Part shown: positions 34,857 through 43,856 of the stretch, one piece after another
How the letters are laid out: each line of letters starts with the position of its first letter
Position numbering within the stretch: the first letter of the stretch is position 1
Assembly: GCF_009498525.1 (NCBI RefSeq)
Contig: NZ_QSNT01000001.1
Span: 1,045,032-1,109,031 of the forward strand
Origin: Rhizobium sp. ICMP 5592
GTDB lineage: Bacteria; Pseudomonadota; Alphaproteobacteria; Rhizobiales; Rhizobiaceae
Direction: 5' to 3'
DNA: 64,000 bases
Position numbers and translations under genes: made by a program
The notes under the pieces: model-generated
What the model was told of the DNA's origin: nothing
Database searches by the model: none
What the model saw: only the letters and a program-made list of their open reading frames with translations

Positions 34857-35741
34857 ATGAACCCCGATTTGGAAGTGGTCGCCATCGGCAGCGGCGAATC
34901 CTTCAAGGCCTGGGAGCATGGCTATCCCTACCGCACCGTCCGCTGGCATTTTCATCCTGAATACGAGATCCATCATGTGGTCGCCACCACCGGGCAATAT
35001 TTCGTCGGCGATTTCATCGGTGAATTCGAGCCCGGCAATCTGATCCTGACGGGACCGAACCTGCCGCACAACTGGGTCAGCGACGTGCCGCCCGGCACCT
35101 GCCTGCCGCTGCGCTGCCGCGTGCTGCAGTTTTCCGAATTCTTCCTGGCGGACGCGACCAAGATCTTTCCGGAGCTTTCCGCCTGCGCCGGCATCCTGGA
35201 AATGAGCCGCCGCGGCGCGCTCTTCACGCCCGAGACCGCCGCTGTCGTCGGTCCGATCTTGGGCGATCTGGTTGAGGCGCAGGGTATCCGCCGCATCGAG
35301 CTCTTCATGAATGTGCTGAATGCGCTGAGTTCGGCGCAGGGCACCCGGACGCTTGCGAGCGCGCTTTATCATCCCGATCCATCCGGCTTCATGTCGGCGG
35401 GCGTCAACAAGGCGCTTTCCTATATCAACACGCATCTGACCGAGCCGTTCAGCGAAAGCGATCTGGCTGAGCTGACCGGGCAAAGCCCGAGCTCGTTCTC
35501 CCGCAGCTTCCGCCGGCATACCGGTATGGCGCTGGTGCAATATGTCAATCGCCTGCGCGTCAACTTTGCCTGCCATTTGCTGATGAGCCAGTCGGACATG
35601 TCGATCACCGACATCTGCTTTGCGACCGGCTTCAACAATATCTCGAATTTCAACCGCCGTTTTCTGGAGCAGAAGGGCATGGCGCCCTCTCGGTTCAGAG
35701 CATTGCTGGCGCAGAACATAGGAGCGGTGGAGGCCGCCTAA
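34857..35741 (+). CDS. AraC-family regulator of the ribitol-type operon
   Basis: A 294-residue regulator with an N-terminal cupin (RWHFHPEYEIHHVVATTGQYFVGDF, then FEPGNLILTGPNLPHNW) and two C-terminal helix-turn-helices (FSESDLAELTGQSPSSFSRSF; MSITDICFATGFNNISNFNRRF). This architecture senses a small sugar or polyol. ATG 34857 follows a purine-rich GGGAGGTGTGCAGG. It lies directly upstream of the binding protein in the same direction (210-bp gap), so it probably activates that operon. Confidence 0.86.
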   Translation: MNPDLEVVAIGSGESFKAWEHGYPYRTVRWHFHPEYEIHHVVATTGQYFVGDFIGEFEPGNLILTGPNLPHNWVSDVPPGTCLPLRCRVLQFSEFFLADATKIFPELSACAGILEMSRRGALFTPETAAVVGPILGDLVEAQGIRRIELFMNVLNALSSAQGTRTLASALYHPDPSGFMSAGVNKALSYINTHLTEPFSESDLAELTGQSPSSFSRSFRRHTGMALVQYVNRLRVNFACHLLMSQSDMSITDICFATGFNNISNFNRRFLEQKGMAPSRFRALLAQNIGAVEAA

Positions 35742-35951
35742 AAAGGGGAGGACAGGGAGGAGAAACCAACAATCCGGGCAGGATGAGACGGGCAGCCAGT
35801 CAGGTGCCCGAAGGAGAAGTGTTGCCCGAAAATAAGCCTTTGGGCGCCGGCCGCAGAGCCCGCCTTAGGTCAAGCACATGCAAGGCCTCGGGCTCGATTG
35901 GCGAGCTTGAGGTTTCATCGAAAACTTTACCAGTAGGGATGGAGATATCTA

Positions 35952-37037
35952 ATGACCAAATTCGCATGGAAACTGACAGGTGCTGCGGTGCTTGCTGCCG
36001 GCCTTCTGAGCGGCGCATCTGCCTTCGCGCAATCCGCGAAAGTGACGGACGCGACCGTTGCTTTCCTCATGCCCGACCAGGGCTCGACCCGCTACGAGGA
36101 ACACGACTATCCGGGCTTCCAGGCCGAGATGAAGAAGCTCTGCGCCGGCTGCAAGGTGATCTATCAGAATGCCAACGGCGACGCTTCGCGTCAGCAGCAG
36201 CAATTCAACTCGGTGATCTCTCAGGGTGCAAAGGCGATCGTGCTCGACCCGGTCGATTCCACGGCCGCGGCATCGCTCGTCAAGCTCGCCCAGAGCCAGG
36301 GCGTCAAGGTCATCGCCTATGACCGGCCGATCCCCTCGGTCCCCGCCGATTACTATGTGTCCTTCAACAACGAGGAAATCGGCAAGGCGATCGCCAAGTC
36401 GCTCGTCGATCATCTGAAATCGAAAGGTGTGAAGGCGGGTGATGGCGGCCTTCTGGAAATCAACGGCTCTCCGACCGATGCGGCCGCCGGCCTCATCAAG
36501 AAGGGCATCCATGCCGGTCTTGCCGATGGCGGCTATCCGGTGCTTGCTGAATTCGATACGCCGGATTGGGCGCCACCGAAGGCCCAGCAATGGGCAAGCG
36601 GCCAGATCACCCGCTTCGGCAAGAAGATCCTCGGCGTCGTCGCCGCCAATGACGGCACGGGTGGCGCTGCTGTCGCAGCCTTCAAGGCTGCCGGCGTCGA
36701 CCCGGTTCCGCCGGTGACCGGCAATGATGCGACGATCGCCGGCCTGCAGCTGATCATTGCGGGCGATCAGTACAACACGATCTCCAAGCCCAGCGAGATC
36801 GTGGCAGCTGCCGCGGCCAATGTGGCTATCCAGTTGCTGTCGGGGGAAACGCCGAAGGCCGATACAAAGCTCTTCGATACGCCGACGCAGCTCTTCACAC
36901 CGGCGCTGGTGACGGCGGAAAATCTGAAGGCCGAGATCATTGACAAACAGGTCAACGGCAAGCCGATCCAGACGCCGGAACAACTGTGCGGCGATCGTTA
37001 CGCCGAAGGCTGCAAGACGCTCGGGATCATCAAGTAA
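35952..37037 (+). CDS. Sugar/polyol ABC transporter substrate-binding protein (XylF-like)
   Basis: A 361-residue type I periplasmic receptor. Signal peptide 1-27 (MTKFAWKLTGAAVLAAGLLS, cleaved after AFA). The mature part reads TVAFLMPDQGSTRYEEHDYPGFQAEM and KAIVLDPVDSTAAASLVKLA, near the D-xylose receptor family. Two cysteine pairs (KLCAGCK near 71-75; LCGDRYAEGC near the C-terminus) could form disulfides, as in several rhizobial members. A strong stem-loop follows the gene. The dehydrogenase and kinase downstream point to ribitol as ligand (inference). Confidence 0.84.
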   Translation: MTKFAWKLTGAAVLAAGLLSGASAFAQSAKVTDATVAFLMPDQGSTRYEEHDYPGFQAEMKKLCAGCKVIYQNANGDASRQQQQFNSVISQGAKAIVLDPVDSTAAASLVKLAQSQGVKVIAYDRPIPSVPADYYVSFNNEEIGKAIAKSLVDHLKSKGVKAGDGGLLEINGSPTDAAAGLIKKGIHAGLADGGYPVLAEFDTPDWAPPKAQQWASGQITRFGKKILGVVAANDGTGGAAVAAFKAAGVDPVPPVTGNDATIAGLQLIIAGDQYNTISKPSEIVAAAAANVAIQLLSGETPKADTKLFDTPTQLFTPALVTAENLKAEIIDKQVNGKPIQTPEQLCGDRYAEGCKTLGIIK

Positions 37038-37055
37038 CACCCTCCCAAGCCAAAG

Positions 37056-37083
37056 CCCCGGCCGCCCAGCGCGGCGGCCGGGG
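37056..37083 (+). terminator. GC-rich stem-loop between receptor and ATPase genes
   Basis: A perfect 11-bp stem (CCCCGGCCGCC with GGCGGCCGGGG, loop of 6), 18 bp after the receptor stop. No T-run follows, so it may protect the receptor message from 3' decay rather than stop polymerase, giving more receptor than membrane subunits. Confidence 0.65.
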
Positions 37084-37126
37084 ACCCCTGGGGAAGCAGG
37101 ACCAATCAAGGAAAGGCTCGCGACAC

Positions 37127-37948
37127 ATGACTGGCGCTAGCGATCAGATAACCCCGACCGGCGAGCTCATTCTCAGCCTCAAGGGCATCTCCAAACATTT
37201 CGGTGCGGTCTCCGCGCTCACCGATATCGACCTCGACGTCCATGCGGGCGAAGTCGTTGCCCTGGTCGGCGACAACGGCGCCGGCAAGTCGACGCTCGTC
37301 AAGGTTCTGGCCGGCGTGCACCAGCCGAGTGCGGGCACGATCACCTTCGGCGGCAAGACGGTCTCGCTCGACGATCCGAGTGCCGCCCTCTCCCTCGGGA
37401 TTGCGACCGTGTTTCAGGATCTGGCGCTCTGCGAGAACCTCGATGTCGTCGCTAATATCTTTCTCGGCCGCGAGCTTGCGCCGATGCGGCTTGACGAAAC
37501 GGCGATGGAGGTGCGGGCCTGGACGCTGTTGAACGAGCTTTCGGCCCGCATTCCAAGCGTACGCATTCCGATCGCCTCGCTTTCGGGCGGACAGCGCCAG
37601 ACGGTGGCGATTGCGCGATCACTGCTTCTGGAGCCGAAAATCATCCTGCTCGACGAGCCGACGGCCGCACTCGGCGTCGCCCAGACGGCGGAGGTGCTGA
37701 ACCTCATCGAGCGGGTACGTGATCGTGGCCTTGGCGTCGTGATGATCAGCCATAACATGGAGGATGTTCGCGCCGTTGCCGATCGTATCGTCGTGCTTCG
37801 GCTCGGGCGCAACAACGGCGTCTTCTATCCCGACACATCGAACCAGGAACTGGTCAGCGCCATTACCGGCGCCACGGAGAATGCCGTTTCGCGTCGCGCC
37901 ACACGCCGCCAGGCGCAACAGGATATCAGCCAGGAGGGTCAGATATGA
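37127..37948 (+). CDS. Sugar ABC transporter ATP-binding protein, single NBD
   Basis: A 273-residue ATPase with one nucleotide-binding domain: Walker A GDNGAGKST, Q-loop VFQDLALCENL, signature LSGGQRQ, Walker B IILLDEPTAALG, switch SHNMEDV. XylG and RbsA normally carry two NBDs (about 500 residues), so this half-size form would act as a homodimer, as in the FrcA type. ATG 37127 is chosen because the family domain starts soon after and AAGGAAAGG lies upstream. Overlaps the permease gene by 4 bp. Confidence 0.87.
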   Translation: MTGASDQITPTGELILSLKGISKHFGAVSALTDIDLDVHAGEVVALVGDNGAGKSTLVKVLAGVHQPSAGTITFGGKTVSLDDPSAALSLGIATVFQDLALCENLDVVANIFLGRELAPMRLDETAMEVRAWTLLNELSARIPSVRIPIASLSGGQRQTVAIARSLLLEPKIILLDEPTAALGVAQTAEVLNLIERVRDRGLGVVMISHNMEDVRAVADRIVVLRLGRNNGVFYPDTSNQELVSAITGATENAVSRRATRRQAQQDISQEGQI

Positions 37949-39195
37949 CCGGCAATGCAAAACAGACCGCGACGCTGCTCGACCGCAGCGACGTCCGCGT
38001 CAATCACGATGCCGGGCTGGTGGCAACGATCCGTTCGTCGATCGACAAGGTACGCTCCGGTGATCTCGGATCGCTGCCGGTTGTCGTTGGTCTCGTCATC
38101 ATCTGGACGGTCTTCGGAACGCTCAATCCGACATTCCTGTCCAGCAGCAACCTCGCCAATCTGCTGTTCGATGCCTCGACCGTGGGCGTGATTTCGCTTG
38201 GTATCGTCTGCGTGCTGATGGTGGGAGAGATCGATCTTTCCGTTGGCTCGATCAGTGGCTTCGCCTCGGCCATGGTCGGCATGCTCTGGGTCAACGAGGG
38301 TTGGCCGGTGGCAGCCGCGATCCTTGCTGCGCTGATCGTCGGCGGCGTCATCGGGTCGCTCTATGCCTTGCTCTTTAACCGGCTGGGCATGCCGAGCTTC
38401 GTATCGACGCTTGCAGGCCTGCTCGCCGTGCTCGGCATGCAGCTCTATCTGCTCGGTTCCACCGGCTCCATCAACCTTCCCTACGGCTCGGCGGTTGTGA
38501 ACTTTGGTCAGCTGCTGGTCATTCCGAAGCCGCTTGCCTATGTCTTCGCGCTGCTTCCGGGCATCGCCATGCTGTGGACGGGCTATCGCGACGCGGAGCG
38601 CCGCCGCAAGGCTAATCTGTCAGCCCGCTCCGTCGGCGGCCTGATCGTGCGGTCGGTCGCGCTGACGGCGGCCCTTGAATTCGTCGCCTTCTACCTCAAC
38701 CAGGAACGCGGCATTCCCTGGATGTTCGGGCTCTTCGTCGCGCTCGTGATCATCATGAACTACGCGCTGACTCGCACCCAATGGGGCCGTTCGATGGCCG
38801 CGGTCGGCGGCAATCGCGAGGCGGCGCGGCGTGCGGGCATCAATGTGCGACGCATCTATACGAGCGCCTTCGTCCTCTGTGCGATGTTTGCAGCACTCGG
38901 GGGCGTGATGGCCGCCGCGCGTCTTGCCTCGGCAAGCCAGCAGGCGGGCACCGGCGACGTCAACCTCAATGCGATCGCGGCTGCCGTGATCGGTGGAACC
39001 AGCCTTTTCGGGGGACGTGGCAGCGCCTATTCCTCGCTGCTCGGCATCATCGTCATCCAGTCGATTGCCAGCGGGCTGACCATGTTGGATCTGTCGTCCG
39101 CCCTTCGCTACATGATCACCGGCGCAGTCCTTGCCATCGCCGTCATCGTCGATTCCGTCGCACGCCGCTCCCGCGCCTCTCACGGGCGAGCCTGA
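37945..39195 (+). CDS. Sugar/polyol ABC transporter permease (XylH-like)
   Basis: A 416-residue membrane protein, about 60 longer than RbsC, as in XylH. It has an extended cytoplasmic N-terminus (about 50 residues), the block VCVLMVGEIDLSVGSISGFASAMVGML, a long central region with several helices, the coupling loop VGGNREAARRAGINVRRI and AVIGGTSLFGGRGSAYSSLLG. It overlaps the ATPase stop (ATGA). Confidence 0.88.
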   Translation: MTGNAKQTATLLDRSDVRVNHDAGLVATIRSSIDKVRSGDLGSLPVVVGLVIIWTVFGTLNPTFLSSSNLANLLFDASTVGVISLGIVCVLMVGEIDLSVGSISGFASAMVGMLWVNEGWPVAAAILAALIVGGVIGSLYALLFNRLGMPSFVSTLAGLLAVLGMQLYLLGSTGSINLPYGSAVVNFGQLLVIPKPLAYVFALLPGIAMLWTGYRDAERRRKANLSARSVGGLIVRSVALTAALEFVAFYLNQERGIPWMFGLFVALVIIMNYALTRTQWGRSMAAVGGNREAARRAGINVRRIYTSAFVLCAMFAALGGVMAAARLASASQQAGTGDVNLNAIAAAVIGGTSLFGGRGSAYSSLLGIIVIQSIASGLTMLDLSSALRYMITGAVLAIAVIVDSVARRSRASHGRA

Positions 39196-39219
39196 TACAC
39201 CCAAAAAAGTAGGACCATC

Positions 39220-39948
39220 ATGAGACAGGATCTTTCCGGTAAAGTCGCGGCAATCACCGGCGCCGCCTCCGGCATCGGGCTCGAATGCGCCAGGGCATTG
39301 CTGAACGAGGGCGCGAGCGTCGCCCTTGTCGACAGGGCCGAGGACAGGCTGAAGGAGCTCTGCGCCGAATTGGGGCCGCGTGCCTTTCCCATCGTCATCG
39401 ATCTCACCGATCCGGCAAGCGTCGCGACGATGCTGCCGCAGATCCTCGATAAGTTCGGCAAGCTCGATATTTTCCACGCCAATGCCGGCTCTTATATCGG
39501 CGGCGAAGTGGTGGAGGGTAATCCGGATGCCTGGGACCGGATGCTGAACCTCAATATCAATGCGGCCTTCCGCTCCGTCCAGGCTGTGCTGCCGCATATG
39601 GTGGAGCGGCAGACGGGGGATATCATCATGACCAGCTCCATCGCCGGGCTGGTTCCGGTGGTGTGGGAGCCGATCTATACCGCCTCGAAACATGCCGTGC
39701 AGGCGTTCACCCATACGGTGCGCCGCCAGGTCGCCAAGCATGGCATCCGGGTCGGTGCCGTTGCGCCGGGGCCGGTCGTTACCGCGCTCATCAGCGATTG
39801 GCCGCAGGCAAAGCTTGACGAAGCCATCGCGGCTGGTGGATTGATGGAGGCGACGGAGGTCGCCGAAGCGGTGATCTTCATGCTGACGAGGCCGCGCAAC
39901 ATCACGATCCGCGACCTCGTCATCCTGCCGCTCAGCACGGACCTTTGA
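39220..39948 (+). CDS. rbtD: Ribitol 2-dehydrogenase-like SDR
   Basis: A 242-residue short-chain dehydrogenase predicted to oxidise ribitol to D-ribulose. Cofactor motif TGAASGIG (13-20), NAG in [11 protein letters not shown] (88-90), catalytic S139 or S140, Y153 and K157 ([10 protein letters not shown]). The C-terminal [15 protein letters not shown] ending matches the ribitol dehydrogenase/ketoreductase-like subgroup. The neighbouring ribulokinase-type kinase would use its product, which supports the call. Another pentitol (for example arabitol) is possible. Confidence 0.75.
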   Translation: MRQDLSGKVAAITGAASGIGLECARALLNEGASVALVDRAEDRLKELCAELGPRAFPIVIDLTDPASVATMLPQILDKFGKLDIFHANAGSYIGGEVVEGNPDAWDRMLNLNINAAFRSVQAVLPHMVERQTGDIIMTSSIAGLVPVVWEPIYTASKHAVQAFTHTVRRQVAKHGIRVGAVAPGPVVTALISDWPQAKLDEAIAAGGLMEATEVAEAVIFMLTRPRNITIRDLVILPLSTDL

Positions 39949-39950
39949 CA

Positions 39951-41594
39951 ATGACATCGTATTTTATCGGCATCGACGTCGGCACCGGCAGTGCGAGGGC
40001 AGGGGTCTTCGACGGCAGCGGCAAGCTGTTCGGCTCCGCGAAGCGCCCGATCACCATCTGGCATGAGGCCGGCCATGTCGTCGAGCAATCGAGCGAGCAG
40101 ATCTGGCGGGCCGTGTGCGGCAGCGTTCGCGATGCTGTCGCTGAAGCCGGGATCGCGGCCTCCGAGGTGGCGGGCATCGGCTTCGATGCGACATGCTCGC
40201 TCGTCGCCGTCAAGGCGGATGGATCGCCGGTCGCCGTCGGCCCTTCGGGCGATCCCGCCCGCAATATCATCGTCTGGATGGATCATCGTGCCGCCGGCGA
40301 GGCGGCGGAGATCAATGCCGGAAATCATGACGTGCTGCGCTATGTCGGCGGGCGTATCTCGCCGGAGATGGAGACGCCGAAACTCCTGTGGTTGAAGCGA
40401 AACCTGCCGCAATCCTTCGCGGCTGCTGATCATTTCTTCGACCTTGCAGATTATCTGACATGGCGCTCCACGGGTTCTCTCAGCCGCTCGGTCTGCACCG
40501 TCACCTGCAAATGGACCTATCTCGCCCATGAGAAACGCTGGGATGCGGCTTATTTCCGGGATATCGGCCTCTCCGAGCTTGCCGACGAAGGCTTCGCAAG
40601 GATCGGCACGGACATTGTCGATCCGGGCTCAGCCCTTGGTGACGGTCTCATCGAAAGTGCCGCCCGCGACCTCGGCCTTTTGGCCGGCACGCCGGTTGCC
40701 GCTTCGCTCATCGATGCTCATGCGGGCGGGATCGGCACGCTCGGTGCTCAGGGCGCGGATGGAAAGGTCTATCTCGAAAGCCGGCTCGCCTATATCTTCG
40801 GAACCTCGGCCTGCTCGATGGCTTCGAACCAGTCGCCGATCTTCGTCGATGGCGTCTGGGGGCCTTATTATTCGGCCATGGTACCCGGGTTGTGGCTCAC
40901 CGAGGGAGGCCAATCCGCAGCCGGTGCTGCCATCGACCACCTCGTCACCATGCACCCGGCCTCCGCTGAGGCGCAGTCCAAGGCGGAGGCTGCCGGCCTG
41001 CCGCTGGTCGCCTGGCTCGATCGTCAGGCAAGCGAAGCCTGCCCGGATCCGAAAGAGGCGGTGACGCTTGCAAAGTCGATCCATGTCGTGCCGGAGTTTC
41101 TGGGAAACCGATCTCCCTTTGCCGATCCTGATGCGCGTGCCGTCATCGCCGGTCAGGGCCTTGAGAACGATATTTCTGACCTCGTTTCGCTCTATATCGC
41201 CGGCCTTTGCGGCATCGGTTACGGCCTAAAGCAGCTTATCGAAACGCTCGCCTCAAACGGCATCCACATCGACACCATCGTCGCCAGTGGCGGCGCGGCG
41301 CAAAGCAATCTGGTCCGCCAGCTTCTTGCCGACACGACCGGTATCCCCGTTGCCGTGACCGATACGGAGGAGCCGGTGCTTCTCGGCGCGGCGATGCTGG
41401 GCGCTCTTGCGTCCGAGCAGTACCCGTCGCTGGACGTCGCCATGCAGGCAATGTCGAGATTTTCGCAGGTCTTCGCGCCCGCCGGAGGGGCGACGGCTTC
41501 TCTGCATGGGAAGCGCTACGAGGCGTTCGAACGATTGCAGCGCGCCGAGAGAGAGGTGCGGGCACTCTTTGCCGATACCGCATCCGCTGAATGA
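39951..41594 (+). CDS. FGGY-family D-ribulokinase
   Basis: A 547-residue pentulose kinase of the FGGY family, N-terminal nucleotide-fold IGIDVGTGSARAGVFD (residues 6-21), glycine-rich GGAAQSNLVRQLLADTTGIPV and GAAMLGA in the C-terminal domain. It contains FDATCSLVAV (T81-V85), the TCSLV signature that I recall as reported for D-ribulokinases. It would convert D-ribulose to D-ribulose 5-phosphate for the pentose phosphate pathway. ATG 39951 is preferred; a TTG at 39945 overlapping the rbtD stop would add two residues. Last gene of the operon. Confidence 0.83.
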   Translation: MTSYFIGIDVGTGSARAGVFDGSGKLFGSAKRPITIWHEAGHVVEQSSEQIWRAVCGSVRDAVAEAGIAASEVAGIGFDATCSLVAVKADGSPVAVGPSGDPARNIIVWMDHRAAGEAAEINAGNHDVLRYVGGRISPEMETPKLLWLKRNLPQSFAAADHFFDLADYLTWRSTGSLSRSVCTVTCKWTYLAHEKRWDAAYFRDIGLSELADEGFARIGTDIVDPGSALGDGLIESAARDLGLLAGTPVAASLIDAHAGGIGTLGAQGADGKVYLESRLAYIFGTSACSMASNQSPIFVDGVWGPYYSAMVPGLWLTEGGQSAAGAAIDHLVTMHPASAEAQSKAEAAGLPLVAWLDRQASEACPDPKEAVTLAKSIHVVPEFLGNRSPFADPDARAVIAGQGLENDISDLVSLYIAGLCGIGYGLKQLIETLASNGIHIDTIVASGGAAQSNLVRQLLADTTGIPVAVTDTEEPVLLGAAMLGALASEQYPSLDVAMQAMSRFSQVFAPAGGATASLHGKRYEAFERLQRAEREVRALFADTASAE

Positions 41595-41602
41595 TGCGGA
41601 TG
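41581..41602. terminator. Weak stem-loop at the kinase 3' end
   Basis: A 7-bp stem CATCCGC/GCGGATG around the kinase stop codon with an 8-base loop, 7 bp before the convergent oxidoreductase stop. Position suits a terminator; stability is modest. Confidence 0.4.
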
Positions 41603-41609
41603 TGTTGGG

Positions 41610-42932
41610 TTAGGCATGCGGCGGCAAGGGTACGCCAGCAAGCTTCGTTTTGATCCAGTCGGCAACACGGTAGTAGCGCAACGTCATCTGCGGCGCGAAA
41701 CCCATATAGAAGGGTGCTGCGGAGAGGGGTTCGATCTTCAGCGCGAGATCCTTGCTAGGGACACCTTTGGCCCATTCGGAGAGAATACCGCCGAGCATGC
41801 TGCCCGTCGGGACGCCCCGGCCAGAAAGTCCGGTCAAGGCGACGACGCCCGGCGCCAGGTCGTAAAGCCGCGGCACGGTCCGGTGCTGCATGTCCAGCTC
41901 GCCGTACCAGAGATAATCCCAACGGATCTCCCGCTTGATCTGCGGGTGCAGCCATCGCAGCCGGTCCGACATCACCTGACGCGTATAGGCGAGATCGCGC
42001 CCGCGCCGACCCATGGGAAACATCGAGGCGACGATCCTGCCTTCGGCATTGTATTTGTAGACATAGATATCGCCGCGACCATCATGGATCGTGGTGTTTC
42101 GCGGCAGGACGCTCAACCGCTCGTCATCGGAAAGCGGCTGGGTGGCCGCGACGAAGACCTTGAGGATATTGAAGGTGCGGTCGAGCTTCGGCCAGCCGCC
42201 GACGGTGTAGGCGCCGGTGGCGAAAATGACCTTGTCTGCAAGCACGGAGCCTTTTTCAGTCTTCACGGCCCAGCCAGCGCCTTCCCGTTCGCAGCCGGTG
42301 ACCGGCGAGCGTGTGTAGACGTGACCGCCCTCTTGAATGACGGCGCGCGCCAGTCCGCGCGCATAGCCGAGCGGATTGAGGTGCCCGCCTTCCTCATGCA
42401 GCCAGCCGCCGTAGAAACGCGGGCTGCCGGTGATCGCCTCCACTTCTTCCTTGCCGACAACCCGGGTGCAGGCGCCGACGGCATTGTAGTCACGAGCTTT
42501 CGCTTCGAGTGTTTTGATGGCGCGAGGCGTATGGGCGCCCATGACATAGCCGTTCTGCTGCCATTCGCATTCGATCTGGTAATGACGGATCATCTCGGAA
42601 ACCTGATCGTTGGCTCGCGTCTGGCGGGCGATCAGCCGTTCGGCCCAGGGCTCGCCCAGCATGCGGCGAAGCTCGGGCAGGCTGTAATGGGTGAAGGTCG
42701 GCGTGCAGTGGCCGGCATTGCGGCCCGAACCGCCGAAGCCGACCTCCTGCGCCTCGAGCAGCACGACGCGCACGCCGTCCTTGGCGAGGGCGAGCGCGGT
42801 GGTGAGGCCGGTATAGCCGCCGCCCACCACGCAGACATCGGCCTCCACGCGGCCTTCAAGCTCCGTCGTTGCCGGAGCTGCGGTCGCTGTCGCGTACCAG
42901 AGTGACGTTGCGAAAGGAGAAAAGACCGGCAC
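41610..42932 (-). CDS. FAD-dependent oxidoreductase (DAO family, PuuB-like)
   Basis: A 440-residue flavoprotein amine or amino-acid oxidase. The FAD motif is DVCVVGGGYTGLTTALALAKDG near residue 31, followed by FGGSGRNAGHCTPTF, in the style of gamma-glutamylputrescine oxidase (PuuB). The C-terminal block is ALTGLSGRGVPTGSMLGG. No membrane anchor, so cytosolic. The GTG at 42932 is chosen because it starts 14 bases after the permease stop with an AAAGG upstream and fits the family N-terminus (VPVFSPFATSLWYATA). Last gene of a receptor-permease-permease-oxidase unit, so its substrate is probably the imported compound. Confidence 0.82.
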   Translation of the reverse strand: MPVFSPFATSLWYATATAAPATTELEGRVEADVCVVGGGYTGLTTALALAKDGVRVVLLEAQEVGFGGSGRNAGHCTPTFTHYSLPELRRMLGEPWAERLIARQTRANDQVSEMIRHYQIECEWQQNGYVMGAHTPRAIKTLEAKARDYNAVGACTRVVGKEEVEAITGSPRFYGGWLHEEGGHLNPLGYARGLARAVIQEGGHVYTRSPVTGCEREGAGWAVKTEKGSVLADKVIFATGAYTVGGWPKLDRTFNILKVFVAATQPLSDDERLSVLPRNTTIHDGRGDIYVYKYNAEGRIVASMFPMGRRGRDLAYTRQVMSDRLRWLHPQIKREIRWDYLWYGELDMQHRTVPRLYDLAPGVVALTGLSGRGVPTGSMLGGILSEWAKGVPSKDLALKIEPLSAAPFYMGFAPQMTLRYYRVADWIKTKLAGVPLPPHA

Positions 42933-42946
42933 CGCTGTCGCCTTTC

Positions 42947-43846
42947 TCAGTTGAGGTCGCTGCGCGCGTCCAGCGCGTCGCGCAGGCCGTCGCCGATGAA
43001 GTTGAAGCTGGTGACAGCAAGCGTGATGGCAACGCCGGGGACGATGGCGAGCCATGGCGCGCTTGCGAGATATTGCTGGGCGCCGTTCAGCATGTTGCCC
43101 CAGCTCGGCAGCGGCGGCTGGATGCCATAGCCGAGGAAACTGACATAGGCCTCGAGCAGGATGGCGCGTGCGACCGTCAGCGTGGCGGCGACGATGATCG
43201 GTCCAATGGCGTTCGGCAACAGCTCACGGAACATGATCCATCTATTGGTGAGGCCGAGCATGCGCGCGGCGAGCACGAAGTCGCGTTCCCGCAGCGAGCG
43301 CACCTCCGCCTCGACGATGCGTGCCGTCTCCATCCAGCTCGTCACCGCGATGATGACGGTGATCATAAAAGGGCTCGGCTTGATGAAGGCGGCGAGTGCC
43401 AGCAGCAGGAAGATGCCGGGGAACGACAGGAAGGCATCGACGAAGCGCATCAGAAACATGCCGACGCGGCCGCCATAATAGCCGGCGACGACGCCGATCG
43501 TGGTGCCGATGAAGGTGCTGAGCACCATGGCGAAGAAGCCGACCAGCAGCGAGATGCGGCCCGCCATGAACAGGCGCACGGCAACGTCGCGTCCGAGTGG
43601 ATCTGTCCCGAAGATATGGTAGCCGGCCGTGAAAGGCGGCGCGAAACGGGCGCGCAGGTCGATGAAGAGCTCGTCATAGGGAAGCAGCGACGGCCCGATC
43701 AGGCAGGCAAGGATGATGGTCGTGATCATCGCGACGCCGAGGAGGGCGAGCTTATGGCGGGCAAAGCGGCGCAGCGTGCGGTTCTGCCACCAGCGGCTAT
43801 GTGCGAGTATGGTCGGGGTGAGCGTTGCGGGGGACGAGGAAGACAT
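42947..43846 (-). CDS. ABC transporter permease, DppC type
   Basis: A 299-residue membrane subunit. TM1 about 32-54, the hallmark IFGTDPLGRDVAVRLFMAG, EAA loop AARMLGLTNRWIMFRELLPN near residue 192, and LGYGIQPPLPSWG before the last helices, ending DALDARSDLN. It follows the DppB-type gene by 10 bp. Confidence 0.87.
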   Translation of the reverse strand: MSSSSPATLTPTILAHSRWWQNRTLRRFARHKLALLGVAMITTIILACLIGPSLLPYDELFIDLRARFAPPFTAGYHIFGTDPLGRDVAVRLFMAGRISLLVGFFAMVLSTFIGTTIGVVAGYYGGRVGMFLMRFVDAFLSFPGIFLLLALAAFIKPSPFMITVIIAVTSWMETARIVEAEVRSLRERDFVLAARMLGLTNRWIMFRELLPNAIGPIIVAATLTVARAILLEAYVSFLGYGIQPPLPSWGNMLNGAQQYLASAPWLAIVPGVAITLAVTSFNFIGDGLRDALDARSDLN

Positions 43847-43856
43847 GGCGTTTCTC

